The notes: generated by a model not told the origin, from the letters alone. A DNA stretch of 14,873 nucleotides from CAYPXJ01 sp964414595 (GCA_964414595.1 CAYPXJ010000036.1:1-14873), one strand, 5' to 3'. Shown: positions 7,151 to 14,118, numbered from the stretch's first letter. Numbers and translations are program-made.

Positions 7151-8437
7151 TTACGCGCGTTTCTTTTTGCCCTTGAACTGCTCTTCTTCCGTCGAACCGT
7201 GCAGTGCCGCGACGGAGCTTTCGCCGCCGGTGATCACCTGGTTCACCTCGTCGAAATAGCCGGTACCGACTTCGCGCTGATGTTTTGTGGCGGTGTAGCC
7301 CACTTTTTCATCGGCGAATTCTTTTTCCTGCAATTCGACGTAAGCCGACATGCCGGTTTTGCCGTATTTGCGGGCGAGATCGAACATGCTGTAATTGAGC
7401 GCGTGGAAGCCCGCAAGGGTAACGAATTGGAAGCGGTAGCCCATTTTGCCGAGCTCTTTTTGGAATTTGGCAATCGTCGCGTTATCGAGATTTTTCTTCC
7501 AGTTAAAGGACGGTGAGCAATTATAGGCGAGCATTTTGCCGGGATATTTTTTATGCACGGCCTCGGCGAATTTTTTCGCCTCTTTCAAATCCGGCGTGGA
7601 CGTTTCGCACCAGATGAGATCGCAGTACGGCGCGTAAGCGATGCCGCGCGCAATCGCCGCGTCAATGCCGCCTTTGTATTTATAAAAACCTTCGACGGTG
7701 CGTTCGCCGGTGGTGAGTTTTTTATCGACCGGGTCGATATCGCTGGTGAGCAGATACGCGCCGTTAGCATCCGTGCGTGCGACGATAATCGTCGGCACAT
7801 CCATGATGTCCGCGGCGAGACGCGCAGCGGTGAGTTTTTGAATTTGTTCGCGTACGGGGACGAGTACTTTACCGCCCATATGGCCGCATTTTTTAGCCGA
7901 AGCGAGTTGGTCTTCAAAATGGACGCCCGCTGCACCGGCTTCGATCATGCCTTTCATGAGTTCGAATGCGTTGAGGACGCCGCCGAAACCCGCTTCCGCG
8001 TCGGCGACAATCGGGATGAAATAATCGGTGTTGCCTTTGCCTTCCATATGCTGAATCTGGTCAGCGCGCTGGAGCGTATTGTTGATTTTTTTCACCACGC
8101 TCGGCACGCTATCCGCCGGGTAAAGACTTTGGTCCGGGTACATGTGGCCCGCGTTATTCGCATCGGCGGCAACTTGCCAACCGCTCAAGTAAATCGCTTT
8201 GAGGCCAGCCTTCGCCATTTGCATTGCCTGGTTGCCGGTGAGGGCACCGAGCGCGTTGATATAAGATTCGCTGGTGATGCGCTGCCAAAGTTTTTCCGCC
8301 GTTAAACGCGCGAGCGTATATTCAATGCGCAACGAGCCGCGTAAACGCAGCACTTCCGCCGCCGTGTAAGGGCGTTCGACGCCTTTCCAGCGGGGTAATT
8401 TCCATGATTGTTCGAGTGATTTAACGGCGATAGACAT
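7151..8437 (-). CDS. aceA: Isocitrate lyase
   Basis: 428 residues, the length of the compact bacterial enzyme. It splits isocitrate to glyoxylate and succinate, the first step of the glyoxylate shunt, letting cells grow on acetate or fatty acids. Visible motifs are LSGWQVAADAN (84-94), VADAEAGFGG (144-153), HFEDQLASAKKCGHMGGK with the signature KKCGHMGGK (182-190) and catalytic Cys184, and WCETSTPDLKEAKKFA. The ATG has an excellent Shine-Dalgarno (AGGAGGAT, 8449-8442 on the minus strand). Malate synthase is not in the window. Upstream, between folP and aceA, lies a 142-bp palindromic element starting 19 bp before the ATG; it may form part of the leader or separate aceA from folP transcription. 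Downstream it converges with the secreted-protein gene, stop codon to stop codon. Confidence 0.97.
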   Translation of the reverse strand: MSIAVKSLEQSWKLPRWKGVERPYTAAEVLRLRGSLRIEYTLARLTAEKLWQRITSESYINALGALTGNQAMQMAKAGLKAIYLSGWQVAADANNAGHMYPDQSLYPADSVPSVVKKINNTLQRADQIQHMEGKGNTDYFIPIVADAEAGFGGVLNAFELMKGMIEAGAAGVHFEDQLASAKKCGHMGGKVLVPVREQIQKLTAARLAADIMDVPTIIVARTDANGAYLLTSDIDPVDKKLTTGERTVEGFYKYKGGIDAAIARGIAYAPYCDLIWCETSTPDLKEAKKFAEAVHKKYPGKMLAYNCSPSFNWKKNLDNATIAKFQKELGKMGYRFQFVTLAGFHALNYSMFDLARKYGKTGMSAYVELQEKEFADEKVGYTATKHQREVGTGYFDEVNQVITGGESSVAALHGSTEEEQFKGKKKRA

Positions 8438-8456
8438 GCGATCCTCCTGATCTTAT

Positions 8457-8598
8457 GGGGCATCTCTAAATTTATTTTTAGGGTCAATTTTGTCGTCGCA
8501 TCCGCGCTCGAATCCTCATGTACTTATTTGTACACTCCGGTTCTGCGCGCGGCTGCTTCTAAAACTTGCCGCCTAAAAATAGAATTTTTAGAAGCCCC
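8457..8598. repeat. 142-bp imperfect palindromic element (MITE-like or hairpin RNA)
   Basis: The whole segment folds back on itself around a central TTATTT (8524-8529). The ends are GGGGC (8457-8461) and GCCCC (8594-8598). Perfect inner arms are TATTTTTAGG at 8473-8482 against CCTAAAAATA at 8572-8581, and TGTAC at 8519-8523 against GTACA at 8530-8534. The remaining arm sequence pairs imperfectly with small indels. There are also nested local hairpins: GCTTCTAAAA/TTTTAGAAGC (8555-8564/8586-8595) and CTAAAAAT/ATTTTTAG (8573-8580/8584-8591). It contains no gene. It could be a dispersed non-autonomous element, or a structured leader of aceA or 3' end of folP. No second copy is seen in this window, so the repeat nature is inferred. 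Confidence 0.65.
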
Positions 8599-8654
8599 TG
8601 ATTACTTTCCTGATGAATCTCTTTTACACGAATTTGTGCGTCGCCGCAACGCGC

Positions 8655-9461
8655 TTAGGCGTTCACCGCTTCAATCGCACGCATGACTTTCAATGTTTTT
8701 GCGGCAGTGTGGATATTATGCACACGCACGTAATCAATATCCTGCCGCGCGAGATAGAGCGTCATTGCGTTGGTTTCGGCATCGCGATCCTCAGGTTTTT
8801 CTTCTCCAGTAATGTAATAGAGAAAAGATTTACGCGAATGGCCAAAAAGAACCGGTACACCCAGATGTTTGAAACGCCGCGCATCGCGAACAATATCCAC
8901 CGATTGCTGCGCGTTTTTACCAAAGCCGAGGCCGGGATCGAAAATAATTTTTTCGCGCGCGATGCCCACGCTTTCCAAATGTTTTAATTTATTTTCTGCC
9001 CAATCGAAAATGAGTTGCACCGGGTCGGCGTCCTCGGGAAGAATATTATTTGGACTGGGCGGGAAGCCCAGATTGTGCATGAGAATCACCTTCACAGGAT
9101 ATTGCGCGGCAAGCTGCTGCATCTGCGGGCTGCGCAGGCCGGAAACATCGTTCATCCAATGAATGCCGTAATCGAGCGCTTTCTGAATGGTTTCCGGGTG
9201 ACGCGAATCGACACTCAACACCACATCGTCTGCGAGTGCGCGCAAGTGACGTTGCAGTACGGGTTGCAAACGCTCCCATTCTTCTGCGTGGGTGAGAAGC
9301 GCGGCGCCAGGACGCGTGGATTCCGCACCCAGATCAATAACATCCGCGCCTTGCTCCACCATTTCCATCATACGCGCGTAAGCTTTATCCGGATTTAACC
9401 ATTTTCCGCCGTCGGAAAAGGAATCCGGCGTGATATTCAAGATGCCTACAATTTGTGTCAT
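8655..9461 (-). CDS. folP: Dihydropteroate synthase
   Basis: 268 residues, typical length. It condenses 7,8-dihydropterin pyrophosphate with p-aminobenzoate to dihydropteroate, and is the sulfonamide target. It is a TIM barrel with all family signatures in order: VGILNITPDSFSDGG near the N-terminus, DLGAESTRPGA (STRPG loop binding pABA), SVDSRHPE, NDVSGL, ILMHN, FDPGLGFGKN, FGHSRKSF and YVRVHNI at the C-terminus. The gene begins 18 bp after folK, which makes its substrate, so the two are co-transcribed. No clear Shine-Dalgarno precedes the ATG. A 217-bp intergenic stretch carrying the palindromic element follows before aceA. Confidence 0.97.
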   Translation of the reverse strand: MTQIVGILNITPDSFSDGGKWLNPDKAYARMMEMVEQGADVIDLGAESTRPGAALLTHAEEWERLQPVLQRHLRALADDVVLSVDSRHPETIQKALDYGIHWMNDVSGLRSPQMQQLAAQYPVKVILMHNLGFPPSPNNILPEDADPVQLIFDWAENKLKHLESVGIAREKIIFDPGLGFGKNAQQSVDIVRDARRFKHLGVPVLFGHSRKSFLYYITGEEKPEDRDAETNAMTLYLARQDIDYVRVHNIHTAAKTLKVMRAIEAVNA

Positions 9462-9479
9462 CGATTATTAAGAAAATTG

Positions 9480-10001
9480 TTAATTTGCGTTAAGACTATA
9501 GTCCGTCTTACGGGTGGCACAAGCGGAATCTGAAACCACGGTTGAAGCCAGCTCCGCTGCTGTTTTTTGCAGGTGCGGGTGCCGCCAGCCCGGCGCGATT
9601 TCCGCCAGAGGTAACAGAACAAAGGGCCGCAATTGCATATGTGGGTGAGGGATGGTGAGTATAGGCGTGTTTACCACACGATCGCCAAAAGCAAGAATAT
9701 CGATATCGATAGCGCGCGGCGCCCAGCTTCCGGGTGCGCTGGTTTTGCCAAGCGCTTGTTCGATTTGCTGGCAATGCGCTAGTAAATGTTCCGGCTGCGA
9801 AGGATATTCCCCTAAGCAAACCATGTTGAGAAAGGGCTTATTCCATGCTTCCGGCGCACCTGGCTTAAGGAGCGCTTCGGATGCGTAAATGGAAGAAATT
9901 TGGATTTTTTCAAGAAGAATGCGGAGTGCTGTAATGGCCGCAGCAAGATTCGCCAGGCGATCACCCGTATTTGAGCCTAAACCAAGGATGGCCCTGGTCA
10001 A
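9480..10001 (-). CDS. folK: 6-hydroxymethyl-dihydropterin pyrophosphokinase
   Basis: 173 residues starting with TTG at 10001, two bases after the popZ-like stop. There is no in-frame ATG that would keep the family N-terminus (AILGLGSNTGDR), so TTG is the start. It transfers pyrophosphate from ATP to the pterin, the step before folP. The HPPK signature WAPRAIDIDILAFGD carries the metal-binding DxD, followed by IPHPHMQLRPFVLLPLAEIAPGW. The C-terminus after about residue 150 is not conserved. Close spacing suggests translation coupled to the upstream popZ-like gene and co-transcription with folP. Confidence 0.95.
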   Translation of the reverse strand: MTRAILGLGSNTGDRLANLAAAITALRILLEKIQISSIYASEALLKPGAPEAWNKPFLNMVCLGEYPSQPEHLLAHCQQIEQALGKTSAPGSWAPRAIDIDILAFGDRVVNTPILTIPHPHMQLRPFVLLPLAEIAPGWRHPHLQKTAAELASTVVSDSACATRKTDYSLNAN

Positions 10002-10003
10002 AC

Positions 10004-10615
10004 TTACTCGTTCGGCATGATCCGCCGGACTTCTTTCGTGACAATTTCACGCACGATGGTTGGCAGATTTTTATTCAGCCATTCAGCAAGGTAAGGGCGC
10101 ATCGCATCCACCACTAAATCTTCAAGGCGAAGGCCGTTTCCTACCGTAGGCGAATCAATTTTTGTACGCGGTACCTGACTCATCATCTCCCTCACTGCCT
10201 GCGTTGATATCGAGGCGGTTTGATTGGAAAGTATCGAATCCAATGTAACTGAGCCTACAATATTCGCAGCGTTTTGGCTAGTTGGGGATTGTAACAGATT
10301 ATCAATAGGATCATTCGTCGCCGCCGGAATAGAAGGCTTAGGCTGCGGCGCAGGCTGTGAAGCGGCTTGCGCAGGCGGTTCTGGTGGCACCATGTTGGTA
10401 AGCTCGAGCACGTCTTCTGCTTTTTGTAGCGGCGCGGCTGGAGCGGGCGCTTTTTCTGGAGCAGGAGCCGCAGGCGCAGAGGCTGGAGCGGGCGCTGGAG
10501 CAGCAGCTACCGGCGCGCCGTTAGGTTGCGGCGCAGCAGGTGTGCCTTCTTCATTCGCAATGATTTGGCGAATCGATTGAAGGATTTCCTCCATGGATTC
10601 AGGCTGTTCTGCCAT
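10004..10615 (-). CDS. popZ: PopZ-like polar organizing protein (DUF2497)
   Basis: 203 residues with the three-part PopZ design: a short N-terminal partner-binding helix (SMEEILQSIRQIIANEE, about 7-23), a long disordered linker rich in Pro and Ala (about 25-105), and a C-terminal oligomerisation region (LRLEDLVVDAMRPYLAEWL and NLPTIVREIVTKEVRRI, about 161-199). In Caulobacter, PopZ forms a polar network that anchors the chromosome origin through ParB and recruits regulators. The linker here is Pro/Ala-rich rather than strongly acidic. A GGGGGAG ribosome binding site precedes the ATG. Its place next to tolC matches alphaproteobacterial gene order as I recall it, but the usual downstream valS is replaced by folK-folP. 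The family call is solid; polar function here is inferred. Confidence 0.85.
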   Translation of the reverse strand: MAEQPESMEEILQSIRQIIANEEGTPAAPQPNGAPVAAAPAPAPASAPAAPAPEKAPAPAAPLQKAEDVLELTNMVPPEPPAQAASQPAPQPKPSIPAATNDPIDNLLQSPTSQNAANIVGSVTLDSILSNQTASISTQAVREMMSQVPRTKIDSPTVGNGLRLEDLVVDAMRPYLAEWLNKNLPTIVREIVTKEVRRIMPNE

Positions 10616-10642
10616 GCTTCTCCCCCGAGAGAATTAGAAATA

Positions 10643-10671
10643 TGTGTTACTAAAAGCATACTCTTCGTCAA
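10643..10671 (-). promoter_or_regulatory. Putative promoter of the popZ-folK-folP operon
   Basis: The minus strand has TTGACG (10671-10666), a 5/6 match to the -35 consensus, within the 117-bp gap between tolC and the popZ-like gene. Weak -10 candidates (TAACAC with a 16-bp spacer, AACACA with 17) follow. The -35 is convincing and the -10 is not. Confidence 0.3.
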
Positions 10672-10696
10672 ATGAAAAGCGCTAATACGAAACGGG

Positions 10697-10719
10697 GGCA
10701 AAACGGGGCTCTTTTTGCC
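10697..10719. terminator. Inverted repeat after tolC, possible terminator
   Basis: GGCAAAA (10697-10703) pairs with TTTTGCC (10713-10719) around a 9-base loop. It lies 14 bp past the tolC stop and before the popZ-like gene. There is no long T-run after the stem on either strand, so it is a weak candidate for an intrinsic terminator of tolC. Confidence 0.35.
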
Positions 10720-10732
10720 GCTAGTGGTGTGG

Positions 10733-12064
10733 CTATAAACCTACGAAACGATACTTCACGCGCTGGTAGTGATCTTTCGGGTTATAAATTTCTACCGGAA
10801 GTTTCAGTTTCTCCATAGTGAGATAACCAATGGATGCACGAAGGTTATAAATCGCAATCACTTCGTTGGTTTGCGCGGTGATGAGGTTGACGCGCGCGAC
10901 AAAAAGTTCCTGCTCGGCATCGAGTACATCAAGCGTGGTGCGTGAACCGACTTCGTTTTCTTGCTTTACGCCATCGAGTGCGACCGCCGCGGCTTTTACG
11001 GCGTCCGCGTTGGCTTTGATGGTAGCGCGTGCGGTTTGCAAATCTTCCCACGCGCGCGTGATGCGCTCAACGGTTTCATTATAGGCGTTTTCTTGCTCAA
11101 GCTTACGCTGCTCCGCGACACGCTTGTTTTGACGCACAGCAGAATATTCCGCGCCGCCCTGGAAAAGGGGCACGGCAACTTGTAAGAGCACGCTATCGGA
11201 ATCCTGATCGCCCACGAAGGTGCCGCCATCTTCTACGGTGCGCTTCGAGGCACGAACGTTCACATCTGGCAAAATGCGCGCTACTGCGATATCAACATCG
11301 TCTTTCGCGGATTTGGCAACATATTGCGAAGCGAGTAAATTAGGATTTTCTTTCGTGCCAATCGCGATGGCTTCTTCGAGCGTATCGGGCACGGGGTGAA
11401 CATCAGTCGGCATTGTTGCATTTTCCACTGGCTGACCCACAATGCGAATAAAAGTTGCTTTTGCAGAATCCAAATCGCCTTCGGCGCGCAAACGATCCGA
11501 CATCGCGCGGGAAAGGCGCGCTTCGGATTGCGCTACGTCCGTGCGCGTGGTTTCGCCGAGTTCAAAACGATCTTTTGTTGCAGAAAGCTGTTGGCCCAGC
11601 ACTTCTTCGTTATGTTTGCTGAGGCGCAGCACTTCCTGGTTACGCACGACGCTCATATAGGCTTGCACCGCGCTTTGAAGTAAGCGCTGTTCTGCTTCCT
11701 GAAGACCGTAACGACCCGCGTCTATCTGATTTTCGGCGCGGCTGATGCGTGCCAACGTTTCACCGCCCTGAAAAATAGGCTGAGTGATAGAGAATTCGCG
11801 CGTTTGTGGGTTAAAACTGTTACGCGTGCCGTTGTTAATTTTTTCGCGCTCTGCGCCCACGGTATAATCAAAACGGGCTTGCGGCAAAAAGCCGGAGAGG
11901 GCCTGCGGCATCAATTCATCGCGGGCTTTAATTTCTTCACGCGATGAGTGTAAATCCGGGTTGAAAGTATAAGCCTGCATGAGCGTTTCATCAAGCGAGC
12001 CAGCATTTGCGCTCAGTGCTGTGGTCATGCTCAAGGCAGCCACAAGGGAATAAAATTTTTTCAT
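10733..12064 (-). CDS. tolC: TolC-family outer-membrane efflux protein
   Basis: 443 residues with a cleavable signal peptide (MKKFYSLVAALSMTTALSANA, cut before Gly22). TolC proteins form trimeric outer-membrane channels for tripartite efflux pumps and type I secretion. The internal duplication is visible: each half has a beta-strand turn motif, FSITQPIFQGGETLARI in the first and LLQVAVPLFQGGAEYSAV in the second, each followed by a long heptad-rich helix. The first-half helix includes ERFELGETTRTDVAQSEA-like sequence (KDRFELGETTRTDVAQSEA) and the second GVKQENEVGSRTTLDVLDAE, the classic paired motifs. The ATG has GAGGA just upstream and lies 27 bp after the pyrC stop. No inner-membrane pump or adaptor gene is nearby, so its partners are unknown. 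Confidence 0.93.
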   Translation of the reverse strand: MKKFYSLVAALSMTTALSANAGSLDETLMQAYTFNPDLHSSREEIKARDELMPQALSGFLPQARFDYTVGAEREKINNGTRNSFNPQTREFSITQPIFQGGETLARISRAENQIDAGRYGLQEAEQRLLQSAVQAYMSVVRNQEVLRLSKHNEEVLGQQLSATKDRFELGETTRTDVAQSEARLSRAMSDRLRAEGDLDSAKATFIRIVGQPVENATMPTDVHPVPDTLEEAIAIGTKENPNLLASQYVAKSAKDDVDIAVARILPDVNVRASKRTVEDGGTFVGDQDSDSVLLQVAVPLFQGGAEYSAVRQNKRVAEQRKLEQENAYNETVERITRAWEDLQTARATIKANADAVKAAAVALDGVKQENEVGSRTTLDVLDAEQELFVARVNLITAQTNEVIAIYNLRASIGYLTMEKLKLPVEIYNPKDHYQRVKYRFVGL

Positions 12065-12091
12065 ACGTTCCTCATCTACCTGATGGCGGGT

Positions 12092-13417
12092 TCACCCGAG
12101 CGTATAGACTGTTTGCCCCTTGCAAACCGTTCGTATCGCGCGGCCTTTCACCTTCCTCCCCTTGAACGGCGTGTTTTTTGACAAACTCGCAAAACTACCT
12201 GGTTCTATCGTCCACGGATGGTCTATATCTACCACAACAAGGTCTGCAATGGCACCTTTTTTTATGCGGCCCTTATTTTCCCGGATGATGTCGGCGGCCT
12301 TATATGTCATTTTTGCCATAACATCGCGCAGGCTTAATTTCTTGCTGTGATAGAGCTCCAGCGCGATAGGCAACATCGTCTCCACACCGACAATACCGAA
12401 GCTCGCCTGCGCAAGCGGCAGCGATTTGCTTTCCACATCGTGCGGTGCGTGGTCGGTCGCGATGGCGTCGATGGTGCCGTCTTTCAACGCTTCGATCATC
12501 GCCTGGCGATCTTCTTCCGAACGCAGTGGCGGATTCATTTTTGCAAGCGTGTTAAAACCGAGCACCGCTTCGTCGGTGAGCGAGAAATGGTGCGGCGAGA
12601 CTTCGCACGTAACGCTGACGCCGCGCTTTTTCGCTGCGCGAATTGCATCGAGCGATTCCTTCGCCGAGACATGCAACACATGGTAATGCCCGCCGGTATA
12701 TTCGGCGATTTGCACATCGCGCGCGACAATCACTGACTCCGAAATATTCGGAATGCCGGCGACACCGCGGGTGTAGGTCACGGTGGCCGCGGTAACGTTA
12801 AAGCAATGAGAGAGATTCAAATCCTCGGCGTGCTGCGCGATAGGCACATTGAGCATTTTTGAAAATTCAAAGGCGCGACGCATGAGTTCCGCGTTCATCA
12901 CCGGCAGGCCGTCATCGGTGAAGCCGACGACAAGGCCGGTTTCTTTAAGCAGCGCCATTTCGGTGAGTTCTGCGCCCTTCATCGCTTTGCTGATGGAGGC
13001 GTAGAGGCGGATGTTGATGTAGGAAGTTTCGCGCGCGCGGCTTTTAATATATTCGACGATGAGCGGGCTATCGATTACCGGGTTGGTGTTCGGCTGGCAG
13101 ACAACGGTGGTGATGCCACCCGCCGCGGCGGATTTACTGCCGGTGTGAATCGTTTCCTTATGTTCAAAGCCGGGCTCGCGGAAATGGACCTGGATATCGA
13201 GTAGACCGGGTGCGAGCAAATGGCCGCCGCAATCGACAATTTCGATGCCGGCGGGGACTTTATCATTGAAGAGACGTGGGCCGAAATCGGCGATTTTTTC
13301 GCCTTCGGTGAGTAGTGCGCCTTTGACATCGAGTTTGGACTCGGGGTCGAATAACCGCGCGTTGATATAGGCTATTTTCTTTTTATTATCAATGCCTTGC
13401 GAAGGAAGGAGCCATTG
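12092..13417 (-). CDS. pyrC: Dihydroorotase (N-terminus interrupted by assembly gap)
   Basis: The minus-strand frame is open from the edge of the N-run at 13417 to the TGA at 12092 (441 visible residues). It is an amidohydrolase that closes carbamoyl-aspartate to dihydroorotate. The true N-terminal part, beyond the first in-frame ATG at 13219, reads IAYINARLFDPESKLDVKG, matching the family opening, so 13219 is not the start. Motifs include DIQVHFREPGFEHKET, GFTDDG, QHAED, HYHVLHVSAKES, CEVSPHHF, NPPLRSEEDR and IATDHAPH. The first His of the metal-binding HxH is Gln (QVH). If the duplicated CCATTG at the gap edges is collapsed, the frame continues to an ATG at 13457 (MSKKTSSQQWLL), giving 449 residues. 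It is followed by tolC. Confidence 0.92.
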   Translation of the reverse strand, partial: QWLLPSQGIDNKKKIAYINARLFDPESKLDVKGALLTEGEKIADFGPRLFNDKVPAGIEIVDCGGHLLAPGLLDIQVHFREPGFEHKETIHTGSKSAAAGGITTVVCQPNTNPVIDSPLIVEYIKSRARETSYINIRLYASISKAMKGAELTEMALLKETGLVVGFTDDGLPVMNAELMRRAFEFSKMLNVPIAQHAEDLNLSHCFNVTAATVTYTRGVAGIPNISESVIVARDVQIAEYTGGHYHVLHVSAKESLDAIRAAKKRGVSVTCEVSPHHFSLTDEAVLGFNTLAKMNPPLRSEEDRQAMIEALKDGTIDAIATDHAPHDVESKSLPLAQASFGIVGVETMLPIALELYHSKKLSLRDVMAKMTYKAADIIRENKGRIKKGAIADLVVVDIDHPWTIEPGSFASLSKNTPFKGRKVKGRAIRTVCKGQTVYTLG

Positions 13418-13427
13418 NNNNNNNNNN
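13418..13427. other. Assembly gap (10 Ns) flanked by identical CCATTG
   Basis: Ten Ns separate two copies of CCATTG (13412-13417 and 13428-13433). This looks like two contig ends that overlap by six bases and were joined with a fixed-size gap. Removing the Ns and one copy keeps the pyrC frame open to an ATG, which supports an artefact rather than missing sequence. Reading frames that cross the gap literally are not meaningful. Confidence 0.7.
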
Positions 13428-13502
13428 CCATTGCTGAGAGGATGTTTTTTTGCTCATCAGGAGAGGAATATAGCGTTTTATTGCCGGAATTGCGAGGGTA
13501 TT

Positions 13503-13520
13503 TTGTCATCATACTGTCAT
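13503..13520 (+). promoter_or_regulatory. Pho box (predicted PhoB binding site)
   Basis: TTGTCAT-CATA-CTGTCAT is two direct 7-bp repeats with a 4-bp spacer; it matches the known PhoB consensus repeat CTGTCAT at 6/7 and 7/7. It is followed after exactly 10 bp by TACACT, the arrangement of classical pho promoters, in which the box replaces the -35. It faces the unknown gene at 13618. Confidence 0.75.
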
Positions 13521-13530
13521 AAATTTCGCT

Positions 13531-13536
13531 TACACT
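13531..13536 (+). promoter_or_regulatory. -10 element of the predicted PhoB-dependent promoter
   Basis: TACACT lies 10 bp downstream of the Pho box and matches TATAAT at 4/6. It predicts a transcript starting near 13543 with a leader of about 75 bases. That leader contains the inverted repeat GTCCA-GCGT-TGGAC (13563-13576), a possible small hairpin or operator. Confidence 0.55.
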
Positions 13537-13604
13537 TCAAGGTGATTACTTATCTGCTTTTAGTCCAGCGTTGGACGGCAGATGTTTATTTGGAGTCTCC
13601 TTTT

Positions 13605-13610
13605 AAGGAG
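13605..13610 (+). promoter_or_regulatory. Ribosome binding site deciding the start at 13618
   Basis: AAGGAG lies 7 bases upstream of the ATG at 13618. This is near ideal and argues against the in-frame ATG at 13582, which would add an unsupported 12-residue extension and has no such site. Confidence 0.7.
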
Positions 13611-13617
13611 TGTTGCC

Positions 13618-14073
13618 ATGGAAATGGCAGAAGAACGTTTTGTTAAAAAGGTAAAGTCGTTTGCCATCAAAGGAGCTGATGATAAGGACAGTCTCTATTT
13701 GGCCAGGATTACGATTTGCAGTTTTACTGGAGATTGGAATCAGCGCGAGGCAATCGAGGTGGATGTAATTCGCCACCGGCATAATCAATACCGCGTTCAA
13801 GTGCCAAAGCACTCTATGTACCTTATATATGTAGAGAATATATGCGGGCTGCCCTTTACGATGGAAGGAAATTTTTTCCGGCAGTCGAAAAAGTACAATG
13901 TACCTTGGAGTCTTTTAGGCCCAAGGGATGCCGTGACTTTTGTGACCGAACTTTATCATATAAAATTCGCCGGAGATGATAAACAAGCCTATCTATCTTT
14001 TAATATTCCTAGCTGGTTCCCGGACTGGATAACGAACCGGTGGGCTCAATTGGGCATAGGCTTAGCCGAGTAA
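13618..14073 (+). CDS. Protein of unknown function, predicted phosphate-starvation gene
   Basis: 151 residues; I do not recognise the family. There is no signal peptide or membrane helix, so it is probably cytoplasmic. It is a mixed alpha/beta-looking sequence with several beta-type stretches (SLYLARITICSF, AIEVDVIRH, NQYRVQVPK, MYLIYVENI, TFVTELYHIKF, QAYLSFNI) and a Trp-rich C-terminal part (WFPDWITNRWAQLGIG). It begins after a strong AAGGAG site, downstream of a near-perfect Pho box and -10, and ends in its own intrinsic terminator, so it forms a complete single-gene transcription unit. It lies between pyrB and pyrC in the opposite orientation and converges with pyrB. Codon use is less GCG-rich than in its neighbours. 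Phosphate regulation is inferred from the promoter; biochemical function is unknown. Confidence 0.75.
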   Translation: MEMAEERFVKKVKSFAIKGADDKDSLYLARITICSFTGDWNQREAIEVDVIRHRHNQYRVQVPKHSMYLIYVENICGLPFTMEGNFFRQSKKYNVPWSLLGPRDAVTFVTELYHIKFAGDDKQAYLSFNIPSWFPDWITNRWAQLGIGLAE

Positions 14074-14086
14074 TTTCAAACCAAAG

Positions 14087-14118
14087 AGAGACCTAGCGAA
14101 AGCCGGGTCTCTTTTTTT
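14087..14118 (+). terminator. Rho-independent terminator with GAAA tetraloop
   Basis: AGAGACC (14087-14093) pairs with GGTCTCT (14106-14112). The inner part, GC-GAAA-GC (14096-14103), closes with a GNRA tetraloop after a G-T wobble and one mismatch. Seven Ts follow (14112-14118). It ends the unknown plus-strand gene, and its T-run covers the last bases of the pyrB stop codon on the other strand, so the two convergent units touch. Confidence 0.85.

Noticed and set aside
7553..8305. 250-codon open frame on the plus strand opposite aceA
   Set aside because: Antisense shadow of a strongly conserved gene in GC-biased sequence; no ribosome site and no recognisable protein.
10430..10520. Possible DNA repeat array in the popZ-like gene
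   Set aside because: It is the Pro/Ala-rich linker of the coding sequence, low complexity at protein level, not a CRISPR or tandem DNA array.
13582..13617. Upstream in-frame ATG for the PhoB-linked gene
   Set aside because: The ATG at 13618 has AAGGAG at ideal spacing; the 12-residue extension has no ribosome site.
13392..13646. Open frame running through the Ns
   Set aside because: It crosses the assembly gap and lies antisense to the pyrC N-terminus, so it is not a real gene.
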